Source: Sulfitobacter sp043557345
GTDB lineage: Bacteria; Pseudomonadota; Alphaproteobacteria; Rhodobacterales; Rhodobacteraceae
Assembly (NCBI RefSeq): GCF_043557345.1
Contig: NZ_JBIFFV010000003.1
Coordinates: 248,001-312,000, forward strand
Direction of reading: 5' to 3'
DNA: 64,000 nt
Under the pieces are notes generated by a model that worked only from the letters and a program-made list of their open reading frames with translations, did no database searches and was not told the DNA's origin. The stretch's first letter is position 1. Each line of letters starts with the position of its first letter. Shown here piece after piece: positions 1 to 9,405 of this stretch. A program made the position numbers and the translations under genes.

Positions 1-1963
1 ACAGTTTGCTGGCCTGAAGGCTGCGGTCTTTGACCAGCGTATCGGTCGAGAGCGCCAGCAGGTCCCCCGCGAAGTGATAGCGCACATCTTCGGGCTTGCC
101 GCCCTTTTTCAACGGCAGCGCCAGCGTGCCTTTCAGCACCGCCTCCCCATCCGCAAGCGTCACGGGCAACCCGGCCTTATCCATCACCCGCATCGGCGGC
201 TGGTTGAGCAGCGACAGCGCCGCGGTCAGGGTGGAGCGCGTGTTGAGCCGGATCACCGAGGGGCTGCCGTCTTTCACCCGCACATCGGGAATGATGAAGG
301 ACGACCCATCCAGCGTCACCGCCCCGCCCTGCGGCGCGATCACCTCGCCCGCGTCCACCGTGACGACAAGGCGGTTGTCGAGCAGGCTCATATGGCCGCT
401 GCCATCGGTGATATGCGGCAGGGTTTTGAGAAACCGCACCTCGGCCCCGGCATAGTCGAAGGCGACATAGGTCTGCGGCGCCTGCCCCGGCACCATGCGC
501 AGCGCCAGATCGAGGTTGCGCATCCGGCCCGCGTGAAGGTTCTCGTCCAGCCATTTGCGGGTCTTGGGCTTCACCCCCTCGGGCCAAAGCGCCAGCAGGC
601 GTTCGGGGCTGAGCCGGTCCATCCGCCCATCGAGGGACAGGTTCCAGCCCTCAGGCTCGGCCACCAGCGCACCGTCAAGGCGCAGGGTGCGGCCCTGATC
701 GCTGATTTCCAGACGGCCCAGCTTCAGGCGAAACGGGTCGAGGCTGAGTTCGAAGTCGATATCCGCCTGATCCAAGGCCACCGTCTCGGGGTAAACTTCC
801 GCCGGATTGGCCCGCAGATCGCGTAGGGAAAACTGCCCCACCATCCGCCCCGGAATGCCGCCCGTGACATCGCCCAGTTGCGAGGTTCCGGTGATATTAC
901 CCGAGACCCAAGGGCTGTCGAGTGACATCTCGTCAAAGCGCAGCAATTGCCGCGCGGGGTTGTAGCTGAAATAGCTCTGCGCCCCGTCGAAGGGGATCGG
1001 TTTGGTCTGCGGATTGGGCTGCAACACCCCTTTGCCAATCTGCAAAGAAGCATTGATCGGCGCGAAACGCCCTGCGCTGTCGATGCCGCTGCGCACCGCG
1101 CCCGAGATATTGGTCCGCAACACCTCAAGCCACGAAAAGGCAGGCCCCTGCGCCGCGATGTCGCGCGCGTCGACCCCGTCGAAGGTTACGCCAAAGGTCG
1201 CCGCATTGTCCCCGATCCGGCTGCTGTAATTCGCGGTCAGCGTGGCCACCCCCGCGCCCCCGCTGAGCACCGCGAGGTCCGCCGAGAGGTCAAGCGCATC
1301 GCCGTCGCGCGACAGGCGCAGCCGCCCGCCATCCCCGGTCCAGGCGCGGCCCGCGCGGGCATCCTCGAACCGCAGTGTCAGCGCGCGCAGCTCGACCGAA
1401 CGGAGGGCGGAAAGCGCGGGGGCGGCCAGCACCTCGTCAATCTGGCCGATGAGTTGCGGCAGAGTCGCCGCCTCCCGCTCCGGCGGAGCGATCCCGGCCC
1501 CGGCGCTCAGGCTCACCCGGCCATCCGCCCCGCGGCGCAGGTTGGCCACCACGCCCGAAAGCGAAATCGCCCGGGGCTGCGCCACCCCGCGCAGCAGGGA
1601 CCGCATCGACAGGCTGGCCTTGAACTCATTGAAACTGACGATCTCATCGCCCTCGGGCGTGGTGACAAAGATGTCTTGCAAACGCACGCGGGGGCGCCAT
1701 CCCTCATCGACGACGAATTCCATCGCGCCGAACTCCACCCGCGCCTGCGGCAATGCGTTCGCGATCCGGGCCTCGATCCGTGTCTGTACCCAAAGCGGCG
1801 CCGGGATCGGACGCCCGGTGAAATAGACCGCCGCCCCGGTGGCCAGCGCCGCCAAGAGCACCAGCACCAAGGCCGAGACGATGCCCGCGCGGCGGCGCGA
1901 CCGGCGGCGCGGCGGCCCTTCGCCATCTGGCGCAGGGGGGCTGGAAGGGGACGGGTCGCGCAT
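1..1963 (-). CDS. AsmA-like / DUF3971 (YhdP-type) envelope protein, 3' part missing
   Basis: The frame is open from the ATG at 1963 to the left edge, giving 654 codons with no stop, so the C-terminus is outside the window. A GGAG Shine-Dalgarno sequence lies just upstream of the ATG. After an Arg/Pro-rich cytoplasmic start (about residues 1-27) there is one hydrophobic segment (about 28-50, rich in Val, Leu and Ala). A long region follows, rich in phrases such as LRLDGALVAEPEGWNLSLDG, typical of AsmA/YhdP beta-groove proteins. Family members are anchored in the inner membrane, span the periplasm and are linked to lipid transport to the outer membrane. It is divergent from bcp, a frequent Rhodobacteraceae arrangement. 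The family call is fairly firm; the exact substrate is unknown. Confidence 0.72.
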   Translation of the reverse strand, partial: MRDPSPSSPPAPDGEGPPRRRSRRRAGIVSALVLVLLAALATGAAVYFTGRPIPAPLWVQTRIEARIANALPQARVEFGAMEFVVDEGWRPRVRLQDIFVTTPEGDEIVSFNEFKASLSMRSLLRGVAQPRAISLSGVVANLRRGADGRVSLSAGAGIAPPEREAATLPQLIGQIDEVLAAPALSALRSVELRALTLRFEDARAGRAWTGDGGRLRLSRDGDALDLSADLAVLSGGAGVATLTANYSSRIGDNAATFGVTFDGVDARDIAAQGPAFSWLEVLRTNISGAVRSGIDSAGRFAPINASLQIGKGVLQPNPQTKPIPFDGAQSYFSYNPARQLLRFDEMSLDSPWVSGNITGTSQLGDVTGGIPGRMVGQFSLRDLRANPAEVYPETVALDQADIDFELSLDPFRLKLGRLEISDQGRTLRLDGALVAEPEGWNLSLDGRMDRLSPERLLALWPEGVKPKTRKWLDENLHAGRMRNLDLALRMVPGQAPQTYVAFDYAGAEVRFLKTLPHITDGSGHMSLLDNRLVVTVDAGEVIAPQGGAVTLDGSSFIIPDVRVKDGSPSVIRLNTRSTLTAALSLLNQPPMRVMDKAGLPVTLADGEAVLKGTLALPLKKGGKPEDVRYHFAGDLLALSTDTLVKDRSLQASKL

Positions 1964-2071
1964 CGGGCTCCGTTTCGAACAGGGCGGCTTTCTGGGGCGG
2001 CTTTGACGTTGTCAAATCAGATGCAGTATGACAGCCCTGAACGACCCTTCACAAGCCAAAGGAACCGCCCC

Positions 2072-2545
2072 ATGTCGCAGATCGGACCCCAGCCCGGCCA
2101 ACCGGCCCCGGATTTCACCCTTCCCGTGACCGGCGGTGGCGAGATCACGCTGTCTACCTTACGCGGCGCGCAGGTGGTGCTGTTCTTCTATCCGCGCGAC
2201 GACACGCCCGGCTGCACCAAGGAATCGATCGGTTTTTCCGAGCGTTTGTCTGACTTCGCCGAGGCAGGCGTACAGGTCTTTGGCATCTCGCGCGACAGCA
2301 TGGACAAACACGACAAATTCGCTGCCAAACACGCGCTGACGGTGCCGCTTTTGTCTGACACCGATGGCGCGGTGACCGAAGCCTATGAGGTCTGGGTTGA
2401 AAAAAACATGTACGGCAGGAAATCCATGGGCATTGAACGCGCGACCTATCTGATCGACGCCGAAGGGCAGATTGCGCAGGTCTGGCGCAAGGTGAAGGTG
2501 CCCGGCCATGTGGATGCCGTGCTCGACGCGGTGCGCGGCGCATGA
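2072..2545 (+). CDS. bcp: Thioredoxin-dependent peroxiredoxin, Bcp/PrxQ type
   Basis: This 157-residue protein reduces peroxides with a peroxidatic cysteine. The active site PRDDTPGCTKES is at about residues 41-52, with Cys48 as the attacking thiol, and FFYPRDD is the usual strand before it. Length fits the Bcp family. In E. coli Bcp a resolving cysteine sits five residues after the peroxidatic one; here that position is Ile and there is no other cysteine in the protein, so it should work as a 1-Cys enzyme that needs an outside thiol. The start at 2072 follows AAAGGAACCGCCCC. Its TGA overlaps the ATG of the next gene, so the two are probably translated together. Expression from the gap shared with the divergent AsmA-like gene is likely. 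Confidence 0.93.
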   Translation: MSQIGPQPGQPAPDFTLPVTGGGEITLSTLRGAQVVLFFYPRDDTPGCTKESIGFSERLSDFAEAGVQVFGISRDSMDKHDKFAAKHALTVPLLSDTDGAVTEAYEVWVEKNMYGRKSMGIERATYLIDAEGQIAQVWRKVKVPGHVDAVLDAVRGA

Positions 2546-3360
2546 TGCCGCTGGCGGAAATGGCCGAGGCGGTGCTGCGCACGGCGGATGGGCGCGAGAA
2601 GACGGCGCTGTCGCGGAAATACGCGGCGCAGTGGCTCTCGGCCCGCGAGGCCGGTGAACGCCCCGAAGTGGGACGCGCCGACCCGCCGCTGCACCCTGCC
2701 CGGCCCGCGCAGCCCGAGTTGCTCTCACCGCGCGACGTCCCGCGCCGCCGCCCCGGCACGCCTGAAGGCCGCGCGGCTCTGCTTCATGCCGTGGCGCATA
2801 TCGAGTTGAACGCGGTCGATCTGCATTGGGATGTGATCGCCCGTTTCTCTCATGTGCCCCTGCCCTTGGGCTTTTATGACGATTGGGTCAAAGCGGCGGA
2901 TGACGAATCCAAACATTTCAATCTGATGTGCGACTGTCTTGAGGAAATGGGCAGCCACTATGGCGCCATGCCCGCCCATGCCGGCATGTGGCGCGCCGCC
3001 GAAGACACGGTGGACGATCTGATGGGCCGCCTTGCCGTGGTGCCCATGGTGCTGGAGGCGCGCGGCCTTGATGTGACCCCCGGCATGATCGAGATTTTCC
3101 GCAAGGCGAAGGCCGACAGCGCCGTGGCGGCGCTTGAGACGATCTATGCCGAAGAAGTCGCCCATGTGGCCTATGGCAGCAAGTGGTTCCACTTCCTCTG
3201 TGGCCGCCATGACGACGACCCAAAGGACCGTTTTCATGCCCTCGTGCGCAAGTATTTTCACGGCGATCTCAAGCCGCCCTTCAACGAGGAAAAGCGCGCC
3301 GAGGCGGGAATCCCACCAGATTTCTACTGGCCCCTGACGGCGGATGGCGGGCCTAGCTGA
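2542..3360 (+). CDS. DUF455 family ferritin-like protein
   Basis: This 272-residue protein matches the DUF455 family, which folds as a ferritin-like helical bundle. Putative metal-binding acidic and His residues are visible in AHIELNAVDLHWD, in DDESKHFNLM and in YAEEVAHVAYG. The family is found in many proteobacteria; its reaction is not established. The ATG overlaps the bcp stop codon (ATGA), which suggests coupled translation and a possible link to oxidative stress; that link is inference. The second codon is also ATG, so the true start could be 2545. No signal peptide is seen, so it should be cytoplasmic. Confidence 0.85.
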   Translation: MMPLAEMAEAVLRTADGREKTALSRKYAAQWLSAREAGERPEVGRADPPLHPARPAQPELLSPRDVPRRRPGTPEGRAALLHAVAHIELNAVDLHWDVIARFSHVPLPLGFYDDWVKAADDESKHFNLMCDCLEEMGSHYGAMPAHAGMWRAAEDTVDDLMGRLAVVPMVLEARGLDVTPGMIEIFRKAKADSAVAALETIYAEEVAHVAYGSKWFHFLCGRHDDDPKDRFHALVRKYFHGDLKPPFNEEKRAEAGIPPDFYWPLTADGGPS

Positions 3361-3426
3361 TCAGGATCTGACGCAGCAAGTGCTTGGTATCGGCGGATTT
3401 TTGCCAATGACAAAGCGCTTTTTCAG

Positions 3427-3478
3427 GCGAATGGGGGAATGCCGCGCAGCCGCGGGTCAATAGGCTTGCCCCATTCGC
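3427..3478. other. Inverted repeat with nested hairpin upstream of the M23 peptidase gene
   Basis: GCGAATGGGG (3427-3436) and CCCCATTCGC (3469-3478) are perfect 10-bp inverted repeats. A second hairpin, CCGCG/CGCGG, sits inside at 3442-3455. The element lies between the DUF455 stop (3360) and the M23 peptidase start (3554). There is no T-run after it, so it is not a clear terminator. It may be an operator or a 5' leader structure. Confidence 0.4.
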
Positions 3479-3553
3479 GGGCACTGGCTATTGACGTTGG
3501 GCGCGAAGGGGCCGAGCCCCGCGCACCGACGGGACGGGACAAAGGACGACAAC

Positions 3554-4882
3554 GTGCGCACACGGATTGCCATCAAGACGCATGCTCAGCTTGAGCAGTA
3601 TTTTCCCGAACGCCGCGTCTTTTTGAAATCCGACAGCGACACACGTTTCATCCGCCTGCGGCCCGGCACCCAGATCATCGGGCTGGCGGGATCGGCCTTT
3701 CTGGTTTCTTGGGCCATCATCGCCACCGCCATTATTTTGATGGACAGTATTGGCTCGGGCAATTTCCGCGAGCAGGCCAAACGCGACCAGCGCACCTATC
3801 AGGCCCGGCTGAACGAGCTTTCCGCGCAGCGCGATCTGCGCGCCGAAGAGGCGCTTGCCGCCCAAGACCGTTTTAACGCCGCGCTGACGCAGATTTCCGT
3901 CATGCAGTCCGAACTGCTGGCTTCCGAGACCCGCCGCCGCGAATTGGAAACCGGGATCGAAGTGATCCAATCCACCCTGCGGGACACGATGAAAGACCGC
4001 CAGAAGGCCCGGCTGAAACTGGCCGAACTGGAAGGCAGCCTTGAGAATGGCGAGGCGGGAAGCCTGCGCGCCGACGCCGATCAGGCGCCGGTCGATTTCC
4101 TTGCCCAAGCCCTTGCCCGGACCGCGGCGGAGCGTGACAAAGTCGTGGTCGACGCGCAGGATGCGCTTTTGCAGGCCGATGAGATGGCGCAGGAAATCGC
4201 CCTGATGCGCGATCAGAACGATGCGATCTTCCGCCAGCTTGAAGAGGCAATGAGCGTCTCCGTCGCCCCGCTCGACAAGATGTTCCGCAGCGCGGGCATG
4301 CCGACCGACCGCATTCTCGCCACCGTGCGCCGGGGCTATTCGGGCCAAGGCGGGCCGATGACGCCGCTGTCCTTCACCACCCGCGGCGAGGAGCTGAGCC
4401 CCGACACGCTGCGCGCGAACAAATTGCTGGGGCAGATGGACCGGCTGAACCTCTACCGCATTGCCGCCGAAAAGGCCCCCTTCGCCAACCCGGTCAAAAA
4501 CGCTTTCCGCTTCACCAGCCAGTTCGGCTATCGCCGTGACCCCAAGACCGGCGGCCGCCGGATGCACAAGGGCGTCGACTTTGCCGCCGGGATGGGCACG
4601 CCGCTTTATGCGACCGCCGATGGCGTGGTGATTCATGCAGGCTGGTCTTCGGGCTATGGCCGTCTGGTCAAGATCCAGCATGAGTTCGGCATAGAGACCC
4701 GTTATGCCCATATGTCCAAGCTGCGCGTGAAAGTTGGTCAAAGAGTCTCGCGCGGGCAGCATATTGGTGATATGGGAGCATCAGGACGGGTCACCGGTGT
4801 CCATCTCCACTATGAAGTCCGCGTAGGTGGCAAGGCTGTTAACCCCATGATCTATATCAAGGCTGCAAACGATGTTTTCTAA
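3554..4882 (+). CDS. M23 family metallopeptidase with DUF5930 N-terminal region
   Basis: The GTG at 3554 is chosen because AAAGGAC lies just before it and because the protein then starts MRTRIAIKTH, like family members. A longer frame to a TTG at 3491 exists but is not needed. The 442-residue product has one transmembrane segment (about residues 48-70), a long coiled coil (about 75-250) and a C-terminal LytM/M23 domain. The zinc site is visible as HKGVDFA and the later HLHYEVRVGG. Such proteins are anchored in the inner membrane with the peptidase in the periplasm, and they cleave peptidoglycan crosslinks or activate amidases. It overlaps the bactofilin gene by 11 nt, and bactofilins commonly act as scaffolds for M23 peptidases, which supports a joint role in cell shape. 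Confidence 0.9.
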   Translation: MRTRIAIKTHAQLEQYFPERRVFLKSDSDTRFIRLRPGTQIIGLAGSAFLVSWAIIATAIILMDSIGSGNFREQAKRDQRTYQARLNELSAQRDLRAEEALAAQDRFNAALTQISVMQSELLASETRRRELETGIEVIQSTLRDTMKDRQKARLKLAELEGSLENGEAGSLRADADQAPVDFLAQALARTAAERDKVVVDAQDALLQADEMAQEIALMRDQNDAIFRQLEEAMSVSVAPLDKMFRSAGMPTDRILATVRRGYSGQGGPMTPLSFTTRGEELSPDTLRANKLLGQMDRLNLYRIAAEKAPFANPVKNAFRFTSQFGYRRDPKTGGRRMHKGVDFAAGMGTPLYATADGVVIHAGWSSGYGRLVKIQHEFGIETRYAHMSKLRVKVGQRVSRGQHIGDMGASGRVTGVHLHYEVRVGGKAVNPMIYIKAANDVF

Positions 4883-5372
4883 AAGCAAAATCAACGATCC
4901 CGCCCCTCAGGATGCAGATGTGTCCAAACCGGCACCTTCCGGTGCATCCTCGGCCCCCGCGCCCTCCAAGCAGAGCGAATTCAAGGCCAGCGCCCCCAAG
5001 GCAAAGCCGCCCGCATCCGTTCTGTCTTCGGACCTGCATGTGACCGGCAACATGAAAACGACAGGCGACGTTCAAGTTGAAGGCACCGTCGAAGGCGATA
5101 TCCGCGCACATTTGCTGACCATCGGTGAGACGGCGACAATCAAGGGCGAAGTGGTTGCCGATGACGTGGTCATCAATGGCCGCATCGTGGGCCGCGTGCG
5201 TGGCCTCAAGGTACGTCTGACATCGACCGCGCGGGTCGAGGGCGACATCATCCACAAGACCATCGCGATCGAATCCGGCGCGCATTTCGAAGGCTCTGTG
5301 CAGCGTCAGGACGACCCGCTGAATCCCGGCGCGAAATCCGCACCGGCGCAGAAGCCGAACCCAGCGTCCTAA
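4872..5372 (+). CDS. Bactofilin (polymer-forming cytoskeletal protein)
   Basis: This 166-residue protein has a disordered Pro/Ala/Lys-rich N-terminus (about 1-50), a central bactofilin domain (about 55-150) and a short Pro-rich tail. The domain shows the repeating turns of a right-handed beta-helix, for example VEGTVEGDIRAH, ATIKGEVVADDVVINGRIVG and ARVEGDIIHKTIAIE. Bactofilins self-assemble without nucleotide into membrane-associated filaments. It starts inside the last codons of the M23 peptidase gene (11-nt overlap), a pairing seen in many bacteria, where the bactofilin places the peptidase. A strong terminator follows at 5398-5433, so the two genes form the end of an operon. Confidence 0.93.
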   Translation: MFSKSKINDPAPQDADVSKPAPSGASSAPAPSKQSEFKASAPKAKPPASVLSSDLHVTGNMKTTGDVQVEGTVEGDIRAHLLTIGETATIKGEVVADDVVINGRIVGRVRGLKVRLTSTARVEGDIIHKTIAIESGAHFEGSVQRQDDPLNPGAKSAPAQKPNPAS

Positions 5373-5397
5373 GACCGCGGTCGGAAGAGTCATCGGC

Positions 5398-5433
5398 GGG
5401 CGTCGCGGGCAACCGCGGCGCCCGTTCGCTTTT
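5398..5433 (+). terminator. Intrinsic terminator after bactofilin
   Basis: GGGCGTCGCGG (5398-5408) pairs with CCGCGGCGCCC (5413-5423) around a GCAA tetraloop, with one G-T wobble. GTTCGCTTTTG follows. It separates the convergent bactofilin and DUF3179 genes. Confidence 0.75.
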
Positions 5434-5448
5434 GAAGCTATCGCGCGG

Positions 5449-6411
5449 TCAGCGGCCCAGCATCCAGATGCCGTCGGGCCAGAAGGCATCGAAGGCAAAG
5501 GCGAACATCACATCATGCGGCAGGTCGCGGCCCGCGCCGTCGCGCACCCTGATGCTGCCCACGTCGCGCCCCTGCCCGATCGCGCTGCTGTCCAGCGCCG
5601 AAGCCTGCCCCGGCTGCCAAGAGATCGTCACCCCCGCCTCGCGCACCTCGCCTGCCTCGGCCAGACGTTTCAGCCGCCAAGCGCGCTCCCCCACCCGCAC
5701 CACACGCTCCAAAGGCGCAATGCCATGCGGCGGCTGGCGCCCGTCATAGAGGAAGGGTTTGGCCGATGAATCATAGCCCCGGTAGGGGTTGCGCCCGTAG
5801 GCGCGGTTGTAGGACGGCTCGGCCATCACCAGCCCGTCGGGGTTGCGGGCGGTGAAATCGGCCCAGCTTTCCAGCCAGCTCGGCAGGTGGCGCAACTCGG
5901 TGCCGGTGAGCGTGCCGACGATGGCGCGGCCCTCGGCCTGCTGCCACCAGCTTTCTGTCTGGCGGTCGTACATCACCATGTCGGAATGGCGCAGCTTGCC
6001 CGAGACGCCGAAGTCGAGCACCCGGCCCCCGACCCGCCGGTCGAAGACCAGCGCGGAGTTGCACAGCGGGCAGAAGGTGACGGCGATGGGCCGGCCGTTC
6101 ACGCTGTCGTTCACGATCTCATGCCATGTCAGGTAGCGGATCGGATAGGCGCGCGGCTTGGCGCCCTCGATCTCCACCGTGATGACCGGCTCGCGCGGGG
6201 CGATGCGGGTCTCGGAGGACGCGGGCAGGAACTGCGCCGACTCCAGCGCCGGGATGCCGTCCTTCGGCGGCCCGCCCGAGATAATCTCGGACCAGTTGGA
6301 AATGCTTGTCTTGGAGAAATCGGTGTGCGGCCACTCGCCCTGCCAGCGGGCGGGGTCGGCGGCGGCGGTGCTGGCCCAGAGGCCGAGGATCGGGGCGGCG
6401 ATATATCTCAT
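5449..6411 (-). CDS. DUF3179 domain-containing secreted protein
   Basis: The start is placed at 6411 so that the protein begins MRYIAAPILGLWASTAAADP, a plausible Sec signal peptide with cleavage after AAA. Longer in-frame starts at 6429 and 6453 would bury it. The 320-residue product carries the DUF3179 hallmark TFCPLCNSALVFDRRV and the later SGKLRHSDMVMYDRQTESWW. The biochemical function of DUF3179 is unknown; the CPLC motif could bind a metal or act in redox. It ends head-to-head with bactofilin and is 64 nt downstream of the start of the secreted cyclophilin on the same strand, so it may be the last gene of that unit. Confidence 0.83.
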   Translation of the reverse strand: MRYIAAPILGLWASTAAADPARWQGEWPHTDFSKTSISNWSEIISGGPPKDGIPALESAQFLPASSETRIAPREPVITVEIEGAKPRAYPIRYLTWHEIVNDSVNGRPIAVTFCPLCNSALVFDRRVGGRVLDFGVSGKLRHSDMVMYDRQTESWWQQAEGRAIVGTLTGTELRHLPSWLESWADFTARNPDGLVMAEPSYNRAYGRNPYRGYDSSAKPFLYDGRQPPHGIAPLERVVRVGERAWRLKRLAEAGEVREAGVTISWQPGQASALDSSAIGQGRDVGSIRVRDGAGRDLPHDVMFAFAFDAFWPDGIWMLGR

Positions 6412-6475
6412 GCCGCCAGCCTGACCCATGCGAGGGCGGGCAAGCAAGCCCACCCCACGCGATCCTGATCGGGCG

Positions 6476-7022
<547 letters not shown>

Positions 7023-7030
<8 letters not shown>

Positions 7031-7529
7031 CTGCAGCGACCTTGACCGAGATCATGCGGTCGGGGTTCGCAGGCGGCTCGCCCCGGGTGATCGCATCGAC
7101 ATGTTCCATGCCCGAGATGACCTGCCCGTAAACGGTGTATTGACCGTTAAGGAAGTCGTTGTCCTTGAAGTTGATGAAGAATTGGCTGTTGGCGCTGTCG
7201 GGGTTGGCCGAACGGGCCGCACCGATGGTGCCGCGCGCATGAGGAACCTTGGAGAATTCCGCAGGCAGGTTCGGCAGGTCCGAGCCGCCAGTGCCCGCTG
7301 CGCGCAGGTTGAAGTTGTCTTCCATATTGCCATTGGCCACGTCGCCAGTCTGGGCCATGAAGCCTTCGATCACGCGGTGGAAAGCGACGTTGTCGTATTT
7401 CCCGGCGCGGGCCAGTTCCTTCATCCGTTCCACATGTTTGGGCGCAAGGTCGGGCATCAACTCGATGGTGACGGTGCCGCCTTTCAGCTCCATCAGGATG
7501 GTGTTCTCGGGGTCTTTGATCTCGGCCAT
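7023..7529 (-). CDS. ppiB: Cyclophilin-type peptidyl-prolyl isomerase, cytoplasmic
   Basis: This 168-residue protein has the cyclophilin motifs FHRVIEGFMAQTGD and NSQFFINF and no signal peptide. It catalyses cis-trans isomerisation of proline peptide bonds during folding in the cytoplasm. Its ATG at 7529 is followed by MAEIKDPENTILMELKGG, a common start for alphaproteobacterial PpiB. It is the first gene of a likely three-gene unit (this gene, exported cyclophilin, DUF3179 protein). The 127-nt gap to the divergent pgk should hold both promoters. Confidence 0.93.
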
Positions 7530-7656
7530 GGGGCAATCCTTTGGTTTGTCTTTGCCAGATACCTAAGGAGCTTGGCCGCGATTGCCAAGCCGCGCATTGA
7601 CCTGAGGCCAGATAACAGCAAAACACAGCGCAAGAGACTGGATTGGGAGAAGACCG

Positions 7657-8844
7657 ATGGGCTGGAAATCACTGGACGATATGGAACTGGACGGCAAGCG
7701 CGTGCTCTTGCGCGTCGATATCAATGTGCCGGTCGAAGAGGGCCGCGTCACCGATGCCACGCGGATCGAGCGGATCGTGCCCACGGTGAACGACATCCTG
7801 TCGCGCGGCGGCAAGGTGACGCTGCTGGCGCATTTCGGACGCCCCAAGGGCAAGGTCGTCGAGGAGATGAGCCTGCGCCAAGTCCTCCCCGCGCTGGAAA
7901 AGGCACTGGGCCGTGATGTGGCATTCCTGCCATCGCTCGATGCCGCAGGCGACGCGCAGGCCGATCTGCAACTCATGGAAAACATCCGCTTCTACCCCGG
8001 TGAAGAAGCCAATGACGAAGGTTTCGCCCGCCAATTGGCCGCGCTCGGCGATATCTACTGCAACGATGCTTTCTCTGCCGCGCATCGCGCCCATGCCTCG
8101 ACCGAGGCGCTGGCGCGGCTGCTGTCCGCCTGCGCGGGCCGTTTGATGCAGGCGGAACTCTCGGCGCTGGAGGCGGCACTGGCCAAGCCCGAGCGCCCGG
8201 TGGGCGCGGTCGTAGGCGGGGCCAAAGTCTCGACCAAGATCGCGCTTTTGGAAAACCTCGTGAACCGGCTGGACGTTTTGGTCATCGGCGGCGGCATGGC
8301 GAACACCTTCCTCGCTGCACTCGGGGCCGATCTGGGCAAATCGCTGGAAGAGCCGGACTATTACGACACGGCCAAGGACATCATGGCGCAGGCCGAGAAG
8401 GCGGGCTGCCGGGTCATCCTGCCGGTCGACGGTCTGGTCGCGCGGGAGTTCGCCAAGGATGCGGCCCATGAGGTGGCCTCGCTTGGCCCCGATGCGAAGC
8501 TCGCGAAAGATCAGATGGTGCTCGACGCTGGCCCCAAGACCGTCGCACAGGTCGAAACGGCCTTCGCCGAGCTGCGCACCCTTATCTGGAACGGCCCCAT
8601 GGGCGCCTTTGAAATTCCGCCCTTCGACACCGCCACCGTCGCCGCCGCTCGGGCTGCGGCCGCCAAGACCCGCGACGGCACGCTGATCTCCGTCGCCGGG
8701 GGCGGTGACACGGTCGCGGCGCTGAACCAAGCGGGCGTGGCGGATGATTTCACCTATATCTCCACCGCCGGGGGCGCCTTCCTTGAGTGGATGGAGGGCA
8801 AGACCCTGCCCGGCGTCGCCGCATTGGACGCATCGGCTGGGTAA
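7657..8844 (+). CDS. pgk: Phosphoglycerate kinase
   Basis: This 395-residue enzyme transfers phosphate between 1,3-bisphosphoglycerate and ADP in glycolysis and gluconeogenesis. The N-terminal substrate domain shows KRVLLRVDINVPVEEGRVTD and LLAHFGRPKG. The C-terminal nucleotide domain shows VVGGAKVSTKI, IWNGPMGAFE and the Gly-rich SVAGGGDTVAAL. Length is normal for the family. The ATG at 7657 follows GATTGGGAGAAGACCG. A 12-bp operator-like palindrome begins 9 nt after the stop codon (8853-8864), which may serve the next gene rather than pgk. Confidence 0.98.
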   Translation: MGWKSLDDMELDGKRVLLRVDINVPVEEGRVTDATRIERIVPTVNDILSRGGKVTLLAHFGRPKGKVVEEMSLRQVLPALEKALGRDVAFLPSLDAAGDAQADLQLMENIRFYPGEEANDEGFARQLAALGDIYCNDAFSAAHRAHASTEALARLLSACAGRLMQAELSALEAALAKPERPVGAVVGGAKVSTKIALLENLVNRLDVLVIGGGMANTFLAALGADLGKSLEEPDYYDTAKDIMAQAEKAGCRVILPVDGLVAREFAKDAAHEVASLGPDAKLAKDQMVLDAGPKTVAQVETAFAELRTLIWNGPMGAFEIPPFDTATVAAARAAAAKTRDGTLISVAGGGDTVAALNQAGVADDFTYISTAGGAFLEWMEGKTLPGVAALDASAG

Positions 8845-8852
8845 AAAGGCGA

Positions 8853-8864
8853 TTTAACGCTAAA
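8853..8864. promoter_or_regulatory. TTTAACGCTAAA operator-like palindrome (copy 1)
   Basis: The 12-mer TTTAACGCTAAA has dyad symmetry around a central CG, the style of LacI-family operators. The same 12-mer occurs again at 9409-9420 upstream of pdhA. A further palindrome, CCCGCAATTGTGGG, lies at 8877-8890. Both precede the FtsB-like gene. Confidence 0.45.
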
Positions 8865-8956
8865 AACAACGGGTTTCCCGCAATTGTGGGATTCCCATGA
8901 CGAATCGCCTGTGCCATACTGATGTCACGTCCGCCAAGAGACGCAGAGGCAGTACC

Positions 8957-9256
8957 ATGACACGCAACACCCGACCGGCTTTCGGCACATTGCTGTTCTT
9001 CGCAATCGCTTTCGCGCTGAGCCTGTATTTCACCTTTGCCGCCGTGCAGGGGGATTTCGGCCTGTTCCGCCGGACCGAGATTGTGGCCGAGAACCAAAAG
9101 CTGAGCGACCGTCTGGCCGAGGTCCGCGCCGAGGTGGCCCGGATGGAGAACCTCACCCGCCGCCTGTCGGACGACTATCTCGACCTCGATCTTCTGGACG
9201 AACGCGCGCGCAAGGTGCTGGGCATGGTCCGCACCGATGAGATCGTCATTCGCTGA
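8957..9256 (+). CDS. FtsB/DivIC-family septum formation initiator protein
   Basis: The start at 8957 gives a 99-residue protein beginning MTRNTRPAFGTLLFF. An upstream in-frame ATG at 8897 would add 20 residues that do not fit the family. The layout is a short cytoplasmic N-terminus, one transmembrane segment (about residues 9-32) and a periplasmic coiled coil (about 45-75, ENQKLSDRLAEVRAEVARME). This is the standard architecture of FtsB/DivIC, which links FtsQ and FtsL in the divisome. In this family the gene usually lies between a glycolytic gene and pdhA, as here. Confidence 0.88.
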   Translation: MTRNTRPAFGTLLFFAIAFALSLYFTFAAVQGDFGLFRRTEIVAENQKLSDRLAEVRAEVARMENLTRRLSDDYLDLDLLDERARKVLGMVRTDEIVIR

Positions 9257-9405
9257 GGTTCCCCGGCGCATCGTCTATCGGCCCCTGCCCCGCGCCTGCG
9301 GCCTTGCAATCACGCGAAATCTCTGGCCTCCTTCGCCTTGTCAGCCGTGGTGCGCGCACCACGTCACAAAGTCTCTCGCAATCCACTTTGGAATGCGTTA
9401 GGGAA

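Noticed and set aside
947..2545. Long plus-strand frame fused in phase to bcp
   Set aside because: The first 375 codons are antisense to the AsmA-like gene; the true bcp start is the ATG at 2072 with a ribosome site.
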